Assembly: GCF_003063545.1 (NCBI RefSeq)
Contig: NZ_NESD01000002.1
Span: 248,001 to 312,000, forward strand
Source: Limnohabitans sp. Jir61
GTDB lineage: Bacteria > Pseudomonadota > Gammaproteobacteria > Burkholderiales > Burkholderiaceae_C
Length of the DNA stretch: 64,000 nt
Direction of reading: 5' to 3'
Every line of letters begins with the position of its first letter. The stretch's first letter is position 1. The notes beneath the pieces are model-generated. The model made no database searches. It was not told the DNA's origin and worked only from the letters and a program-made list of their open reading frames with translations. The position numbers and the translations under genes were made by a program. This document shows positions 39,993 through 48,159 of this stretch, in pieces.

Positions 39993-41729
39993 TCAAACCG
40001 CAGCAAAGCCGGGGTTAGGCAGCACACCTTCGAGCTTTGGCGTGTTGAGCTTGCGTGTTGACACCTTGCCGCCGCTGGCCTTGAGCCACTGCTCGGCCAC
40101 TTCCCACACTTGCTTGAGGTTTTGGTTTTTGGCGTCTTCTGACACGGGTGCCCAACCAGCCACTTTGTATTTTTTGTTGGCATCGATGAGCTTGCCTTTC
40201 AGGCGCATCTCACTGATACGGCTGCCCATCTTTTCATTGGGTTTGCAAACGTATTCGAGGCCACCCACGCGCACCATGTCGCCACCTTGTTGGTAGTAAG
40301 GATCTGGGTTGAATAAGTTGTCGCACACGTCTTCGAGCACGGTCTTGATGGTCTCGCCGGTCATTTCGGTCACGGTGGCATACGAGTAAGTCGTTGCAGT
40401 CATATCCATCAACCATTCACGCGTGATCGCTTGACCAGGCAAGAGTGATGTGCCCCAACGGAATCCAGGCGAGAAGGCCATATCGGCGCCTTGGACATCC
40501 ATCAATGCGTCGAGCAACAACTGGTCACCCGTGCCGTTGAAGTTGCCACGGCGGTACAACGTGCCTTCTGTGATGGCCAGCTTTTCATTCAGCTTGGCCT
40601 CATAAGGTGCACGAATTTTGTTGATGAGCGCGTCCATCTCTTTATCGGCAGGCAACATGTTGGAGAAGATGGGCAACAGCTTGTAACGGAAGTCCGTGAT
40701 CTTCTTGTTCTTCACTTCGAAGTCGAGCACACCCAAAAACTTACCGTTAGAGCCTGCATTGGTGACGATGGTCTTGCCGCCCTTGTTGTTCACCAAAGTA
40801 GCGACTGGCATGCCGTCGTGGGTATGACCACCCATGATGGCATCGATGCCGCTCACACGACTGGCCATTTTCAAGTCCACGTCCATACCGTTGTGGCTGA
40901 TGACGACGACCACTTGCGCACCTTTGGCACGGGCTTCGTCAACCATCTTTTGCATGTTTTCGTCTTGAATGCCAAACGCCCAATCGGCCACCATGTAGCG
41001 TGGGTTAGCAATCGGTGTGTACGGGAAAGCTTGACCGATGATGGCGCAAGGCACGCCATTCATCTCGCGGATGACGTAAGGCTTGAACACTTGGTCGCCA
41101 AAGTCTTGTGTCTTGATGTTTTGCGCGACGAAGTCGACCTTGCCAGCAAAGTCTTTGTTGACGATTTCTTGCACGCGTTCCATGCCGTAGGTGAATTCCC
41201 AGTGACCGGTCATCACGTCAACGCCAAGCAACTTACAAGCGTCGACCATGTCTTGGCCGTTGGTCCACAACGAGGTGGCTGAACCTTGCCAAGTATCACC
41301 ACCGTCAAGCAACAAGGCTCCGGGGCGACTGGCTTTGAGGCGCTTGACCAAAGTGGCTAAGTGCGCGAAGCCGCCCACTTTGCCGTAGCGCTTGGCGGCC
41401 ACTTCAAAGTTCAAATAGCTCATGCCATAGGCTTCGGCGCTACCAGGACGCACACCAGCCGTTTTGAGCAAATGCTCGCCAACCAAATGGGGCAACTGGC
41501 CTTTCATACTGCCAATGCCAAGGTTGACACTGGGCTCGCGGAAATAGATGGGTTTCAACTGCGCGTGGCAGTCGGTCATGTGCAGGAATGACACTTGACC
41601 AAACTTGGGAATGTCATACAGGCCATTGGCAGCCACTTTGTTATCTGCTTGGGCAAAAGCATTCATGTTGAGGCCCGCCATCGAGCCAGCACCCATGACT
41701 TGCATGAATTCGCGTTTGGTTAAGTTCAT
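39993..41729 (-). CDS. soxB: SoxB thiosulfohydrolase
   Basis: 578-residue dimanganese enzyme that releases sulfate from SoxY-bound S-sulfonate. An N-terminal Tat-like signal (LTKREFMQVMGAGS) is followed by metal-site motifs HMTDCHAQLKPIYFRE, DGGDTWQGS, SHNGMDVDLKMA and GGHTHDGMPV of the 5'-nucleotidase-like fold. Length is normal. It is separated from soxX by a strong intrinsic terminator (41757-41790), so its expression may be lower or controlled by read-through. Confidence 0.96.
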   Translation of the reverse strand: MNLTKREFMQVMGAGSMAGLNMNAFAQADNKVAANGLYDIPKFGQVSFLHMTDCHAQLKPIYFREPSVNLGIGSMKGQLPHLVGEHLLKTAGVRPGSAEAYGMSYLNFEVAAKRYGKVGGFAHLATLVKRLKASRPGALLLDGGDTWQGSATSLWTNGQDMVDACKLLGVDVMTGHWEFTYGMERVQEIVNKDFAGKVDFVAQNIKTQDFGDQVFKPYVIREMNGVPCAIIGQAFPYTPIANPRYMVADWAFGIQDENMQKMVDEARAKGAQVVVVISHNGMDVDLKMASRVSGIDAIMGGHTHDGMPVATLVNNKGGKTIVTNAGSNGKFLGVLDFEVKNKKITDFRYKLLPIFSNMLPADKEMDALINKIRAPYEAKLNEKLAITEGTLYRRGNFNGTGDQLLLDALMDVQGADMAFSPGFRWGTSLLPGQAITREWLMDMTATTYSYATVTEMTGETIKTVLEDVCDNLFNPDPYYQQGGDMVRVGGLEYVCKPNEKMGSRISEMRLKGKLIDANKKYKVAGWAPVSEDAKNQNLKQVWEVAEQWLKASGGKVSTRKLNTPKLEGVLPNPGFAAV

Positions 41730-41756
41730 ATCAGCACCTACTTATTTAATTTGCGT

Positions 41757-41790
41757 AAAAAAGCCGCAGATGAAAAGCTCATGCTGCGGC
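41757..41790 (-). terminator. Intrinsic terminator inside the sox operon, between soxX and soxB
   Basis: In minus orientation the arms GCCGCAG and CTGCGGC, extended by an inner ATGA/TCAT stem, are followed by six T. It lies 11 bp after the soxX stop and 27 bp before the soxB start, and may act as an attenuator. Confidence 0.8.
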
Positions 41791-41801
41791 CTTAAATGAA
41801 A

Positions 41802-42455
41802 TTACTTGTTGACTGGCGACGCTGGGTCGAGCAACAAAGCCATGACGTTTTTGATTTGCGCTTCAGTCAAGACACCTTTGTGTCCAAAACGAGGCATGTT
41901 GGAGCATGCGTTGTACGCACGCGCATTTTGCAACTTGCCCCAGGTGTATTCCACGATGGGTTTGGCCTCTGCGCTGTTGGGATTAGTCACACCACGGATC
42001 TTGCCGTAGTTATACAGGCTAGGGCCGAGCGTTCCGTAGGACAACTCTTCTTTGCTGATTTGGTGGCAGTTGTAGCAATTGCCGCCGTTCACAGAGTCGG
42101 CTTTGTCGGTCCAGGTTTTCCCGGCACCGCTTTGCGCTACTTTTTCGCCTTCTTTGAAGTCGCCCAAGTATTTGCCATCGGCAGGTGCTTTGATGGTTTT
42201 CATGTTGCGCGCTTCGATGGCTTCTGCCACTTTCGCATCGAGTGCAACACCGGTGCTATCCGACTCAGCGCACAAACGGTTGTCTTCGTCTGGGTTCAAG
42301 CGGTCGAGTTTGGCTTGGCCTTCAGCTCGGAAGGAACGGCCCAAGATGTCTTGGGTGAGTTTGTCGAGGTCAGCGCTTGAAGGCATGGGCGCTGCACAAG
42401 CAGTCAACAAGGCCACGGCGACAGCGCTCAAAGCGATTTGATATTTGCGGTTCAT
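41802..42455 (-). CDS. soxX: SoxX, monohaem cytochrome of the SoxAX complex
   Basis: 217-residue cytochrome with one haem site CYNCH (Cys127-His131), followed by KEELSYGTLGPSLYNYGKIRG as usual for SoxX. The N-terminus ends its hydrophobic part in a lipobox-like LLTAC (Cys20), so this SoxX may be a lipoprotein rather than fully soluble. With SoxA it joins thiosulfate oxidatively to SoxY. It lies 12 bp downstream of soxA. Confidence 0.94.
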   Translation of the reverse strand: MNRKYQIALSAVAVALLTACAAPMPSSADLDKLTQDILGRSFRAEGQAKLDRLNPDEDNRLCAESDSTGVALDAKVAEAIEARNMKTIKAPADGKYLGDFKEGEKVAQSGAGKTWTDKADSVNGGNCYNCHQISKEELSYGTLGPSLYNYGKIRGVTNPNSAEAKPIVEYTWGKLQNARAYNACSNMPRFGHKGVLTEAQIKNVMALLLDPASPVNK

Positions 42456-42467
42456 TTTGCGTTGTCC

Positions 42468-43262
42468 TTATCGTTTGATCGCGGGCGCAATGGCTTCACC
42501 GCCTTTGCCGTTCACACCCATGTACACGCCGAGGGCGATGGTGGCTTCACTGCCGAACAAGGGGTAAGGGAAACGTTGTTGACGGTAGCAATCGTTCAAG
42601 CGCAACTGAGCGCCCCACATTTGCCCGTTGGACACGCGGTAAGCGGGCCAAGCACCAAAGCCAGCGCCAGCGCCTGGGTTCTTGGTGAGGTTGGGTAAGT
42701 CTTGCAAGCGAATACGTTTGTCATCTTGGCTGTGGCATGTGGCACAGGCAAAGTCGTGTGAGCCACCGCGCATGAAGAACAAGCGCTTGCCAACTTCATA
42801 CATCTTGCGTTCTTCGACATGGCTTTGTGAGAGATTGAACTTCATGCCCTTGGACTCCGCAGAAATCCAAGTCGCCATGGCTGTGACGTTGCTTTGCTCG
42901 CCACGACCAAAAGGTGTTTTGGCAATTTCTTCGGCGTTGAAACCCTGCAACTCTTGCATGCAAGTCACCAAACGGGACTCAAGGTCTTGCACACGGCCGG
43001 TGTCCGAGAAGTAACGGGGCAATTCGACCCAAGCGCCTTTGACAACGCCTGCGCCTTTGCCCAAATCACATTTTTCGAGCGATGCATTTTTGGGTCCGCG
43101 TTTTTGTTTCCACAGGTCTTCACCTTTGGCTTCAAACAAATCTGCAGGGTTACCGTCTTGTAGCATTTGGCGGTATTCGGCAATGCTATCCGTCGACGAT
43201 TTTTGGGCGAACGCAGCGGCCGACAAGCCGATGAGCCCTAAGGCAAAAACTATTTTTTTCAT
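42468..43262 (-). CDS. soxA: SoxA, L-cysteine S-thiosulfotransferase subunit
   Basis: 264-residue cytochrome from the ATG at 43262 with a signal peptide ending SAAAFAQ. Only one CxxCH is present (CATCH, Cys173-His177). In the region where dihaem SoxA carries its first haem there are isolated cysteines (Cys65, Cys101), so this is the monohaem type. The active-site cysteine is Cys226 in LNDCYRQQRFPYP. It catalyses conjugation of thiosulfate to SoxY together with SoxX. Confidence 0.94.
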   Translation of the reverse strand: MKKIVFALGLIGLSAAAFAQKSSTDSIAEYRQMLQDGNPADLFEAKGEDLWKQKRGPKNASLEKCDLGKGAGVVKGAWVELPRYFSDTGRVQDLESRLVTCMQELQGFNAEEIAKTPFGRGEQSNVTAMATWISAESKGMKFNLSQSHVEERKMYEVGKRLFFMRGGSHDFACATCHSQDDKRIRLQDLPNLTKNPGAGAGFGAWPAYRVSNGQMWGAQLRLNDCYRQQRFPYPLFGSEATIALGVYMGVNGKGGEAIAPAIKR

Positions 43263-43288
43263 TCGTGTCTCCACTGCGTTCAGGGTCA

Positions 43289-43600
43289 TTACGAAACGGT
43301 TGCTTCGTCAGAGCGTGTGTCGCCCTTGTTGTCTTTCCAAACCACGCCCACTTTGTCGCCAGCTTTAGCGCCTTTGATGGTGAACTGCAGGAATGGGTTC
43401 TTAGACACAGCGGGGCCCCACTCGGCGGTCATGACGACTTTGCCGTTAAGGCTAGCGGTCACGTCTTGGATGTGCCATGCGGGGATGAGTTTGCCGTTGC
43501 CGTCTTTACGTTGACCGGATTCCATTTCGTGGCTCATCAAGACACGGATGGTTGCTTTGTCGCCAGCTGCTTGGGCGCGGATGCGCATTGGATCTGCCAT
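43289..43600 (-). CDS. soxZ: SoxZ, thiosulfate oxidation carrier partner
   Basis: 103-residue Ig-like protein, normal length, no signal peptide of its own (it is exported with SoxY). It has the conserved RAQAAGDKATIRVLMSHEMESG, IPAWHIQDV and SKNPFLQFTIKGAKAGDKV segments. It forms the SoxYZ heterodimer that carries sulfur intermediates. 23 bp after soxY. Confidence 0.95.
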   Translation of the reverse strand: MADPMRIRAQAAGDKATIRVLMSHEMESGQRKDGNGKLIPAWHIQDVTASLNGKVVMTAEWGPAVSKNPFLQFTIKGAKAGDKVGVVWKDNKGDTRSDEATVS

Positions 43601-43623
43601 GGTATTTCTCCTAAAACTTTAAA

Positions 43624-44079
43624 TTAGCCGCCGCAGCCGCCGAGTGTGACTTTGACTTCTTTCTTAGCGAAGAAAGCTTTGCCGTCGTTGGTGATCGCAA
43701 CTGCGTACACATCAGACGATTGCCCCATCTTGGAACGGGTTGCGAAGTTGGCTTCAACTTCAGGCGATACGTTGAACATGGCGATCAAAGCAGATGGGTT
43801 TTTCTCTACCAATAACAACACACGCTTGACGTTGGCCAAGCTGGTGCTCACGCCCAATGGAACCACAGCGCCGTTTTCAGCGATGTCTGGACCAGTGATG
43901 GTGACGTCCTTGCTTTCCACGGGGGCTGAGCCACCCATGGCTTTGACAGCTTCAGCTACGCTCTTGGCGTCAAAGGCAGCTTTGTCAAACGCTTGTGCGT
44001 ATTGTGGGAACAGGCCAGTAGAGGCCAAGAGGCCTGCCACAGCGGCGCTGTGCTTGAGGGTCTCGCGACGAGTTTGCAT
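43624..44079 (-). CDS. soxY: SoxY, sulfur carrier protein
   Basis: 151-residue protein with an N-terminal Tat signal (QTRRETLKHSAAVAG) and the essential swinging-arm C-terminus GGCGG with the sulfur-carrying Cys149. All Sox intermediates are bound to this cysteine. Length and motifs are canonical. It lies between soxD and soxZ. Confidence 0.96.
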   Translation of the reverse strand: MQTRRETLKHSAAVAGLLASTGLFPQYAQAFDKAAFDAKSVAEAVKAMGGSAPVESKDVTITGPDIAENGAVVPLGVSTSLANVKRVLLLVEKNPSALIAMFNVSPEVEANFATRSKMGQSSDVYAVAITNDGKAFFAKKEVKVTLGGCGG

Positions 44080-44104
44080 GTAATGCTCCTAAAAATGCGT
44101 GAAG

Positions 44105-45187
44105 TTATTTTGCAGCACCGGCAGCGAGCCAGTTAGCAATCGTTTTGATGTCTGCTTCAGGTGCAGATTGTGCGGGCATTGGGATAGGTCCCCAAATACC
44201 CGAGCCGCCTGCCTTGATTTTGCCTGCCAAGTAATCAGCCTTACCTGGATACTTTTTGGCTATGTCATTGAAGCTAGGGCCCACCACTTTGGTGTTTTGC
44301 GCGTGACATGCGGTGCAATTGTGTTTGCCCAACAAGGCCAAGGCTGGGTCCACCACTTTGACAGCAGGCTTCACAGCCGGTGCGGCAGCAACTGCACCCA
44401 CGGGTGCTGACTTGTTTTCAGGCACCGCTGTGTTGGCACCATGCTGCTGACCCACCAAACGGTTTTGCTCAGCCAAGTTGCCGTGTGCATTGCGTGCGTA
44501 GTCGGGCAACATCGAAGCGACTTTGGCTTCAGGGATGCAGTCTTTCATGCAAGCCACATTGGCTGTGTCGGGTTTGGCTGTGCCATTGAACTCTTTGCCA
44601 GCCCACATCGCGTGCTTGGTGGTCATGCCATTGCGGTTAGGCATGCGCTTTTGCACTTCAGCAATGTTTTTGTCTGTCAACACAAAGTTCTCAGGCACCA
44701 CGTCGGCCAGGCTCAAGAGGTACGCGGTGACCGCATATACCTCGTCAGGCTTGAGTGACTTAGGCGCAGTCCAAGGCATGGCACGGTTGATGTAGTCCCA
44801 CAGCGTAGACACCGTGGCGACTTTCATCAGTGTGGTACGACCAGGGAAATCTGCGCGCTTCAAGTTAGCCACGTTGCCGGTTTTGATGTCGTCTTTGGTC
44901 GTGCCGCCGATCAATGGGCTGAACACTTCGTTGGACTCACCAAACACACCGTGACAGTGGGCGCACTTGGCTTCCCATAAATCTTGGCCTTGCGCAACCG
45001 AGCCTGAGCCTGCGGGCAGGCCCTTGAAGTCAGGGCGCACATCGATGTCCCATGCGGCGACTTCTTTGGCAGTGGCTGGGCGGCCCACGCCTGGGTAGGC
45101 TGTGCTTTGTGCGCTGGCAAAACCAGCAGCAGCCAACAGCCCCGCGGTCAAAGCAGAAACCAAAGCGACTTTACGAAACTTGGACAT
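44105..45187 (-). CDS. soxD: SoxD, dihaem cytochrome subunit of sulfane dehydrogenase
   Basis: 360-residue cytochrome from the ATG at 45187 (MSKFRKVALVS) with a signal peptide ending GFASAQS. Two haem sites: CAHCH (Cys75-His79) and CTACH (Cys291-His295), joined by a long proline/alanine-rich linker. The C-terminal domain is similar to the free cytochrome at 32771-33076. It takes electrons from SoxC. Its start overlaps the soxC end by 17 bp. Confidence 0.93.
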   Translation of the reverse strand: MSKFRKVALVSALTAGLLAAAGFASAQSTAYPGVGRPATAKEVAAWDIDVRPDFKGLPAGSGSVAQGQDLWEAKCAHCHGVFGESNEVFSPLIGGTTKDDIKTGNVANLKRADFPGRTTLMKVATVSTLWDYINRAMPWTAPKSLKPDEVYAVTAYLLSLADVVPENFVLTDKNIAEVQKRMPNRNGMTTKHAMWAGKEFNGTAKPDTANVACMKDCIPEAKVASMLPDYARNAHGNLAEQNRLVGQQHGANTAVPENKSAPVGAVAAAPAVKPAVKVVDPALALLGKHNCTACHAQNTKVVGPSFNDIAKKYPGKADYLAGKIKAGGSGIWGPIPMPAQSAPEADIKTIANWLAAGAAK

Positions 45188-46541
45188 TCTTGACCTCGCC
45201 GTTTTCTTGCACCAACCAAGATTGGATGGCGTTGTTGTGATAAATCGAACGTGTGCCACGCGCAGCACGGAGGTGCTTGTAAGTGGGTTGCACGAACCCT
45301 GTGTCGTCAGTGGCACGGCTTTGGATGATGGCGGGCTTGCCGTCCCACACCCAATCGATGTTGAAACGTGTCAGCGCTTTGCTGAGCACTGGCGTTTCCA
45401 AACGGGCTTGACGCCAGTTGCGACCACCGTCCACAGACACGTCGACTTTTTGAATCTTGCCGCGACCCGACCAAGCCAAGCCAGTGATGTTGTAGAAACC
45501 TTTGTCTAGCAACACTTGACCACCAGAAGGCGTGGTCACCACGCTCTTGCATTCTTGGATGTTGGTGTACTGACGGTGTTGACCATCGGGCATCAAGTCC
45601 ATGTAATGCACAGCTTCGTCTTTGGCAGCGTAGGGCATGTCGCCCACTTCAATGCGGCGCAGGTACTTGACCCAGCTCACGCCTTGAATACCAGGCACGA
45701 TCAAGCGCAATGGGTAGCCGTTTTCTGGACGCAGCATTTCGCCGTTTTGACCATAGGCCACCAACACTTCACCTGACAAGATCAGGCTCATGGGGATGGT
45801 GCGGGTCATGGATGAACCATCACCACCTTCGGCCAAGATGAATTTAGCGTTCTTGAAATCTGCGCCAGCGATTTGGAGCAGCGTGATGAGCGGCACGCCC
45901 GTGAATTCGCTGCATGACACCATGCCATGCGTGTATTGCACGGTGGGCACAGCCACGTTGCCCCACTCGACCGCGGTGTTCGCACCGCACTCGATGAAGT
46001 GGAAACGCGACACAGAAGGCAAACGCATGATTTCATCCATGGTGAACACTTTGGGTGTTTTCACCATGCCGTTGATCATGAAGCGGTGCTTAGATGGGTC
46101 GATGTCCCACCAACCTTGGTGGTGACGCTCAAAGTGCAAACCGCTGGGTGTGACGATGCCAAACAACGACTGCAACGGTGCAAATGACACCGAAGCTTGT
46201 GTGGTTTGTGTCAAGCCTGGGCTTTGACGACGCTGCACGTTGGACTCGAACTTTGAAGGTACACCGTAGCCGTTATTGGCTGCCACACCTTGGCCAAGAC
46301 CTGTGGCGTGCTCGGGCAAGTTCAAGATATTGGGATCACCGCCCTCAGTCGGCACAGGGTTGCCCTGAGCCAACGCCATCGGCGCAGCAGCACCTGCGGC
46401 GGCAGCGGCAAATGCGCTGCGAATGAAGTTACGACGACCAGCTTTGCTCTCAGCAATGACAGTACTGATACCGTCACGGTCTAAAAAGTTTTCGGGCGCT
46501 TTTTGAACGCGACCCGATTGAATGCCATCTGGTGTTTTCAC
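45171..46541 (-). CDS. soxC: SoxC, molybdenum subunit of sulfane dehydrogenase
   Basis: 456-residue sulfite-oxidase-family protein that oxidises the SoxY-bound sulfane to sulfonate. The start is a GTG at 46541, chosen because GGAAGGA lies exactly 6 bases upstream; a GTG at 46577 would also be in frame. A Tat signal RRNFIRSAFAAAAAG lies about 40-60 residues in, so the chosen start leaves an unusually long pre-signal region. The Mo-ligating cysteine is in FIECGANTAVEWG, and the dimerisation domain is at the C-terminus. Presence of SoxCD predicts complete oxidation without sulfur globules. Confidence 0.93.
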   Translation of the reverse strand: MKTPDGIQSGRVQKAPENFLDRDGISTVIAESKAGRRNFIRSAFAAAAAGAAAPMALAQGNPVPTEGGDPNILNLPEHATGLGQGVAANNGYGVPSKFESNVQRRQSPGLTQTTQASVSFAPLQSLFGIVTPSGLHFERHHQGWWDIDPSKHRFMINGMVKTPKVFTMDEIMRLPSVSRFHFIECGANTAVEWGNVAVPTVQYTHGMVSCSEFTGVPLITLLQIAGADFKNAKFILAEGGDGSSMTRTIPMSLILSGEVLVAYGQNGEMLRPENGYPLRLIVPGIQGVSWVKYLRRIEVGDMPYAAKDEAVHYMDLMPDGQHRQYTNIQECKSVVTTPSGGQVLLDKGFYNITGLAWSGRGKIQKVDVSVDGGRNWRQARLETPVLSKALTRFNIDWVWDGKPAIIQSRATDDTGFVQPTYKHLRAARGTRSIYHNNAIQSWLVQENGEVKNVQVS

Positions 46542-46640
46542 AGACAGTCCTTCCACATCAGTTAAATATATCAACACCCGCTAATATAAATCATCTCTGA
46601 TGGGAGAACCATCGGGTTTACGCCAAACCTTTTTGTAAGC

Positions 46641-46955
46641 TCAGCGAAACTTGTAGTGCTTCTTGTTCAAGACAGCAGCCACAGAATTGGTGTCTTCTGG
46701 AAAAAAACCGAGATTAAGCTCGGTGTTGCAATACTCCACCATGCCGCGCAAAGCACCCGCGGTGTTGATGCGACCTTTCGGGTTATAGATGGCGCTGCCG
46801 TTACCACCCACACGACGAATGTGACATTCGTTGCATTTATTTTCTGCAATCAGTTTTTCGCCGGCTTGCAAATCCGCATCTTTGAAAAGCGGGTGTTGTT
46901 GGGCATTCGCTAAGCCAGCCCCCATGAACAAAGCTAAAACTAAAAAAAATTTCAT
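46641..46955 (-). CDS. Small monohaem cytochrome c of the sox cluster
   Basis: 104-residue exported cytochrome with a signal peptide ending LANAQQ and one haem site CNECH (Cys41-His45). After the haem site the sequence (IRRVGGNGSAIYNPKGRINTAG) is not like class I cytochromes I can name. It lies between the Crp/Fnr gene and soxC on the same strand, 14 bp after the regulator, and is likely an electron carrier for SoxC/D or SoxAX. Confidence 0.85.
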   Translation of the reverse strand: MKFFLVLALFMGAGLANAQQHPLFKDADLQAGEKLIAENKCNECHIRRVGGNGSAIYNPKGRINTAGALRGMVEYCNTELNLGFFPEDTNSVAAVLNKKHYKFR

Positions 46956-46969
46956 GCCAAATCTCCTCG

Positions 46970-47674
46970 TTACTTTTCTTCCAAGCAATCAGGCAGTAAC
47001 ACCTTGTAATGCCGCCCATGTTTATCGAGCGGCTCCATCACTCCTGCTCGAACCAAAGCGGTCACCTCGCGGCTGACGGTTTCAAGTTTCAAATCCATCA
47101 TGGCCCCCATGTCGTCGCGTCCAAACAAGGTTGCCGTGCCATCCTCTGACACCTCATGCATTTTGCGAATGAAGTGCAATACACGTTGACGCGCACTTCC
47201 AAAGTTCAGCTCAGCCAGCCAATCGTCCGCCAGCTTCAATGCGCTTTGCCACTTCTCCATGAGCTTGCGATGCAAACGCGGACTATTTGCCCCCAATTGA
47301 TGAATAACATCCAACGGAATACGGCACAACGAGACCTCACTCAGTGCCACAGCTTGGCTGTCGTAACGACCCGTGGCCAAAGCTTCAAGCCCAACCACAT
47401 CACCAGGAAATAAAACACGCACCACGCGCTCTCGACCATCGGCCGTGACGCGCACCAGCTTGACGAGTCCCTTGCGCAAGGTGAAGACGCCTAATGCTTT
47501 GTCTGATTCGTCGTACAACGATTGACCCGACTGATAAACCAAGTCGTCAATCGGTGCGTGGATGAGGTTGAAGTCTTGCTCATTCAAATCAGCAAACAGC
47601 ACCATGTCGCGAATACCGCAGTTGCGGCAATCCGAAGTGCCACGCCATGCAGATTCGGTTTTGATGGGAATCAT
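46970..47674 (-). CDS. Crp/Fnr-family regulator with an FNR-type recognition helix
   Basis: 234-residue regulator: N-terminal cysteine pair Cys16/Cys19 (DCRNCGI), cyclic-nucleotide-like beta roll (about 28-140), dimer helix and a winged helix-turn-helix (about 165-225). The recognition helix LETVSREV has the E-xx-SR pattern that reads TTGAT half-sites. Cys117 (VSLCRIP) aligns with Cys122 of E. coli FNR, but the position of FNR Cys29 is valine, so only three of four cluster ligands exist. Overlaps the thioredoxin gene by 4 bp. Likely controls the perfect FNR box at 49169. Confidence 0.88.
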   Translation of the reverse strand: MIPIKTESAWRGTSDCRNCGIRDMVLFADLNEQDFNLIHAPIDDLVYQSGQSLYDESDKALGVFTLRKGLVKLVRVTADGRERVVRVLFPGDVVGLEALATGRYDSQAVALSEVSLCRIPLDVIHQLGANSPRLHRKLMEKWQSALKLADDWLAELNFGSARQRVLHFIRKMHEVSEDGTATLFGRDDMGAMMDLKLETVSREVTALVRAGVMEPLDKHGRHYKVLLPDCLEEK

Positions 47675-48159
47675 GCGCCTGCCACCACGCGTCGAGCCAC
47701 AGTCAACTGCTCATCCAAGTAAGCGCCGTAAAAATCGGGCAGGTATGCGCCCTTCAAACGTGTGGCCACTTCTCGCCCTTGTGCGCCAAAGAACAGTACC
47801 GTAGGAGCCAATTTAATGCCTTGCTTGCGTACCCACGCATCGTGTGTCAACGCCGTGCCATCAAAGTCAACTAACGCACGGTTATCACGCATATCAACTT
47901 GCACCACCTGCAAACCCGAAGCACGCAATGGTTGCAAATAGTTCTCGCGCACCACTTTGCAGAACGCACAACCCTGCAGGCTAACCATGACCACCAAGGG
48001 CTGCTTGACTCGAAGCGCTTGGTCAAGCGAAGTAGCCAAGGACTCCGTACTGGGCAATGTGATGGGCGCAGCAATGGTGGCCAAGGGGCCAGCACCCACC
48101 AAGCACAAAGTTAAGCCTTGTAGGGCTTGGCGTCGAGAGAAGCATGGAGCGTAGGTCAC
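47671..48159 (-). CDS. Periplasmic thioredoxin-like protein (SoxW-type role)
   Basis: 162-residue protein with a twin-arginine-like signal (SRRQALQGLTLCL) and a thioredoxin fold with active site CAFC (Cys64/Cys67) in VVMVSLQGCAFCKVV. In sox clusters such proteins keep SoxY cysteines reduced. No CcdA/SoxV partner is in the window. It overlaps both neighbours by 4 bp, so it is tightly coupled to the SoxH-like and Crp/Fnr genes. Confidence 0.87.
   Translation of the reverse strand: MTYAPCFSRRQALQGLTLCLVGAGPLATIAAPITLPSTESLATSLDQALRVKQPLVVMVSLQGCAFCKVVRENYLQPLRASGLQVVQVDMRDNRALVDFDGTALTHDAWVRKQGIKLAPTVLFFGAQGREVATRLKGAYLPDFYGAYLDEQLTVARRVVAGA

Noticed and set aside
40491..41282. 263-codon open frame antisense to soxB
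   Set aside because: soxB motifs are continuous on the other strand; the antisense protein has a shadow-like composition and no start signal.
46561..46577. TTGATATATTTAAC near the soxC start as an FNR box
   Set aside because: Only one half-site (TTGAT) fits; the second half differs at several positions, and it overlaps the possible upstream soxC start.
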